In this document: positions 39,764 to 39,827 of the stretch, one piece after another
Layout: each line of letters begins with the position of its first letter
Numbering within the stretch: position 1 is the first letter of the stretch
Assembly (NCBI GenBank): GCA_022616315.1
Contig: JAKEEX010000608.1
Span: 1 to 39,827 of the forward strand
Reading direction: 5' to 3'
From: Myxococcaceae bacterium
Lineage (GTDB): Bacteria > Myxococcota > Myxococcia > Myxococcales > Myxococcaceae
DNA length: 39,827 nucleotides
Program-made: the position numbers and the translations under genes
Notes under the pieces: generated by a model
The model's input: the letters and a program-made list of their open reading frames with translations, nothing else
Database searches by the model: none
What the model was told of the DNA's origin: nothing

Positions 39764-39827
39764 CCCGGGACACCCCTGGCACCCCCGCCTGGGGGGAGTG
39801 GCTCGACTGGTAAGACCGTCTGGCCAC

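Larger units (their letters stand above)
39299..39827. other. 529-nt edge region without a convincing gene
   Basis: Open frames in this stretch are Pro/Arg/Ser-rich and have no family signature or ribosome site. What can be seen is an inverted-repeat element (39570-39704) and a TetR-operator-like palindrome (39746-39763). The region is less GC-rich than its neighbours around 39600-39665. A gene probably begins beyond the right edge. Confidence 0.6.

Noticed and set aside
39771-39790. Sigma-54 promoter (TGGCAC start near 39777)
   Set aside because: The -12 GC element is not at the required 10-nt spacing.
39240-39827. 195-codon minus-strand open frame at the right edge
   Set aside because: Ser/Pro/Arg-rich, no ribosome site or domain, overlaps the end of shikimate kinase and the inverted-repeat element.
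39791-39827. tRNA-like 5' end (GGCTCGACTGGTAAGACC) at the right edge
   Set aside because: The D-arm does not pair in a standard way and A14/purine-15 positions do not fit; the rest of the molecule is outside the window.

Overview
The window is high-GC (about 70%) chromosomal DNA with tightly packed genes and strong G/C bias at third codon positions. The gene content (secreted GH13 enzymes with lipoprotein signals, an XRE/DUF2083-type fatty-acyl regulator beside the glyoxylate-shunt genes, an EAL protein, a MarR protein with a histone-like tail, large outer-membrane proteins) points to a myxobacterium, most likely of the Myxococcus/Archangium group. This is inferred from gene content and composition; no rRNA marker is present.

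Positions 1121-20774 form a maltodextrin/starch utilisation locus. A lipoprotein pullulanase (minus strand) diverges from the importer operon malK-malE-malF-malG (plus strand, 4562-9809). Facing it on the minus strand is a long array: a GH13 lipoprotein, a secreted glucodextranase-C-like protein, a large beta-barrel, two Cys-anchored lipoproteins with starch-binding-like motifs, an intrinsic terminator at 13821-13853, a second glucodextranase-C-like protein with a Pro/Ala repeat linker, and a GH13 alpha-amylase that carries the same C-terminal domain. In the inferred model, surface enzymes cut starch and pullulan, binding lipoproteins and the barrel bring oligosaccharides across the outer membrane, and MalEFGK imports them. 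No LamB-like protein, no cytoplasmic maltodextrin hydrolase and no MalR/LacI-type regulator is visible here.

Positions 20975-23088 hold a GT39-like membrane protein and an aldo/keto reductase. Positions 23190-27839 are the glyoxylate shunt: a divergent short-chain-fatty-acyl-type regulator, malate synthase (aceB) and isocitrate lyase (aceA).

Positions 27919-39298 are mostly single genes: a 981-residue protein joining a gluzincin-like peptidase, a WD40-like propeller and a probable barrel; a MarR regulator with a basic tail plus an alpha/beta hydrolase; a small lipoprotein; ClpP; a CBS-pair protein; an EAL protein; carB; and shikimate kinase. The last 529 bases hold no convincing gene. They contain a 17-bp inverted repeat element and a TetR-operator-like palindrome.

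The most striking non-coding signal is a hairpin repeat found three times (after the fatty-acyl regulator gene, aceA and clpP). It is always in the same orientation relative to the upstream gene and always starts 7-8 nt after its stop codon.
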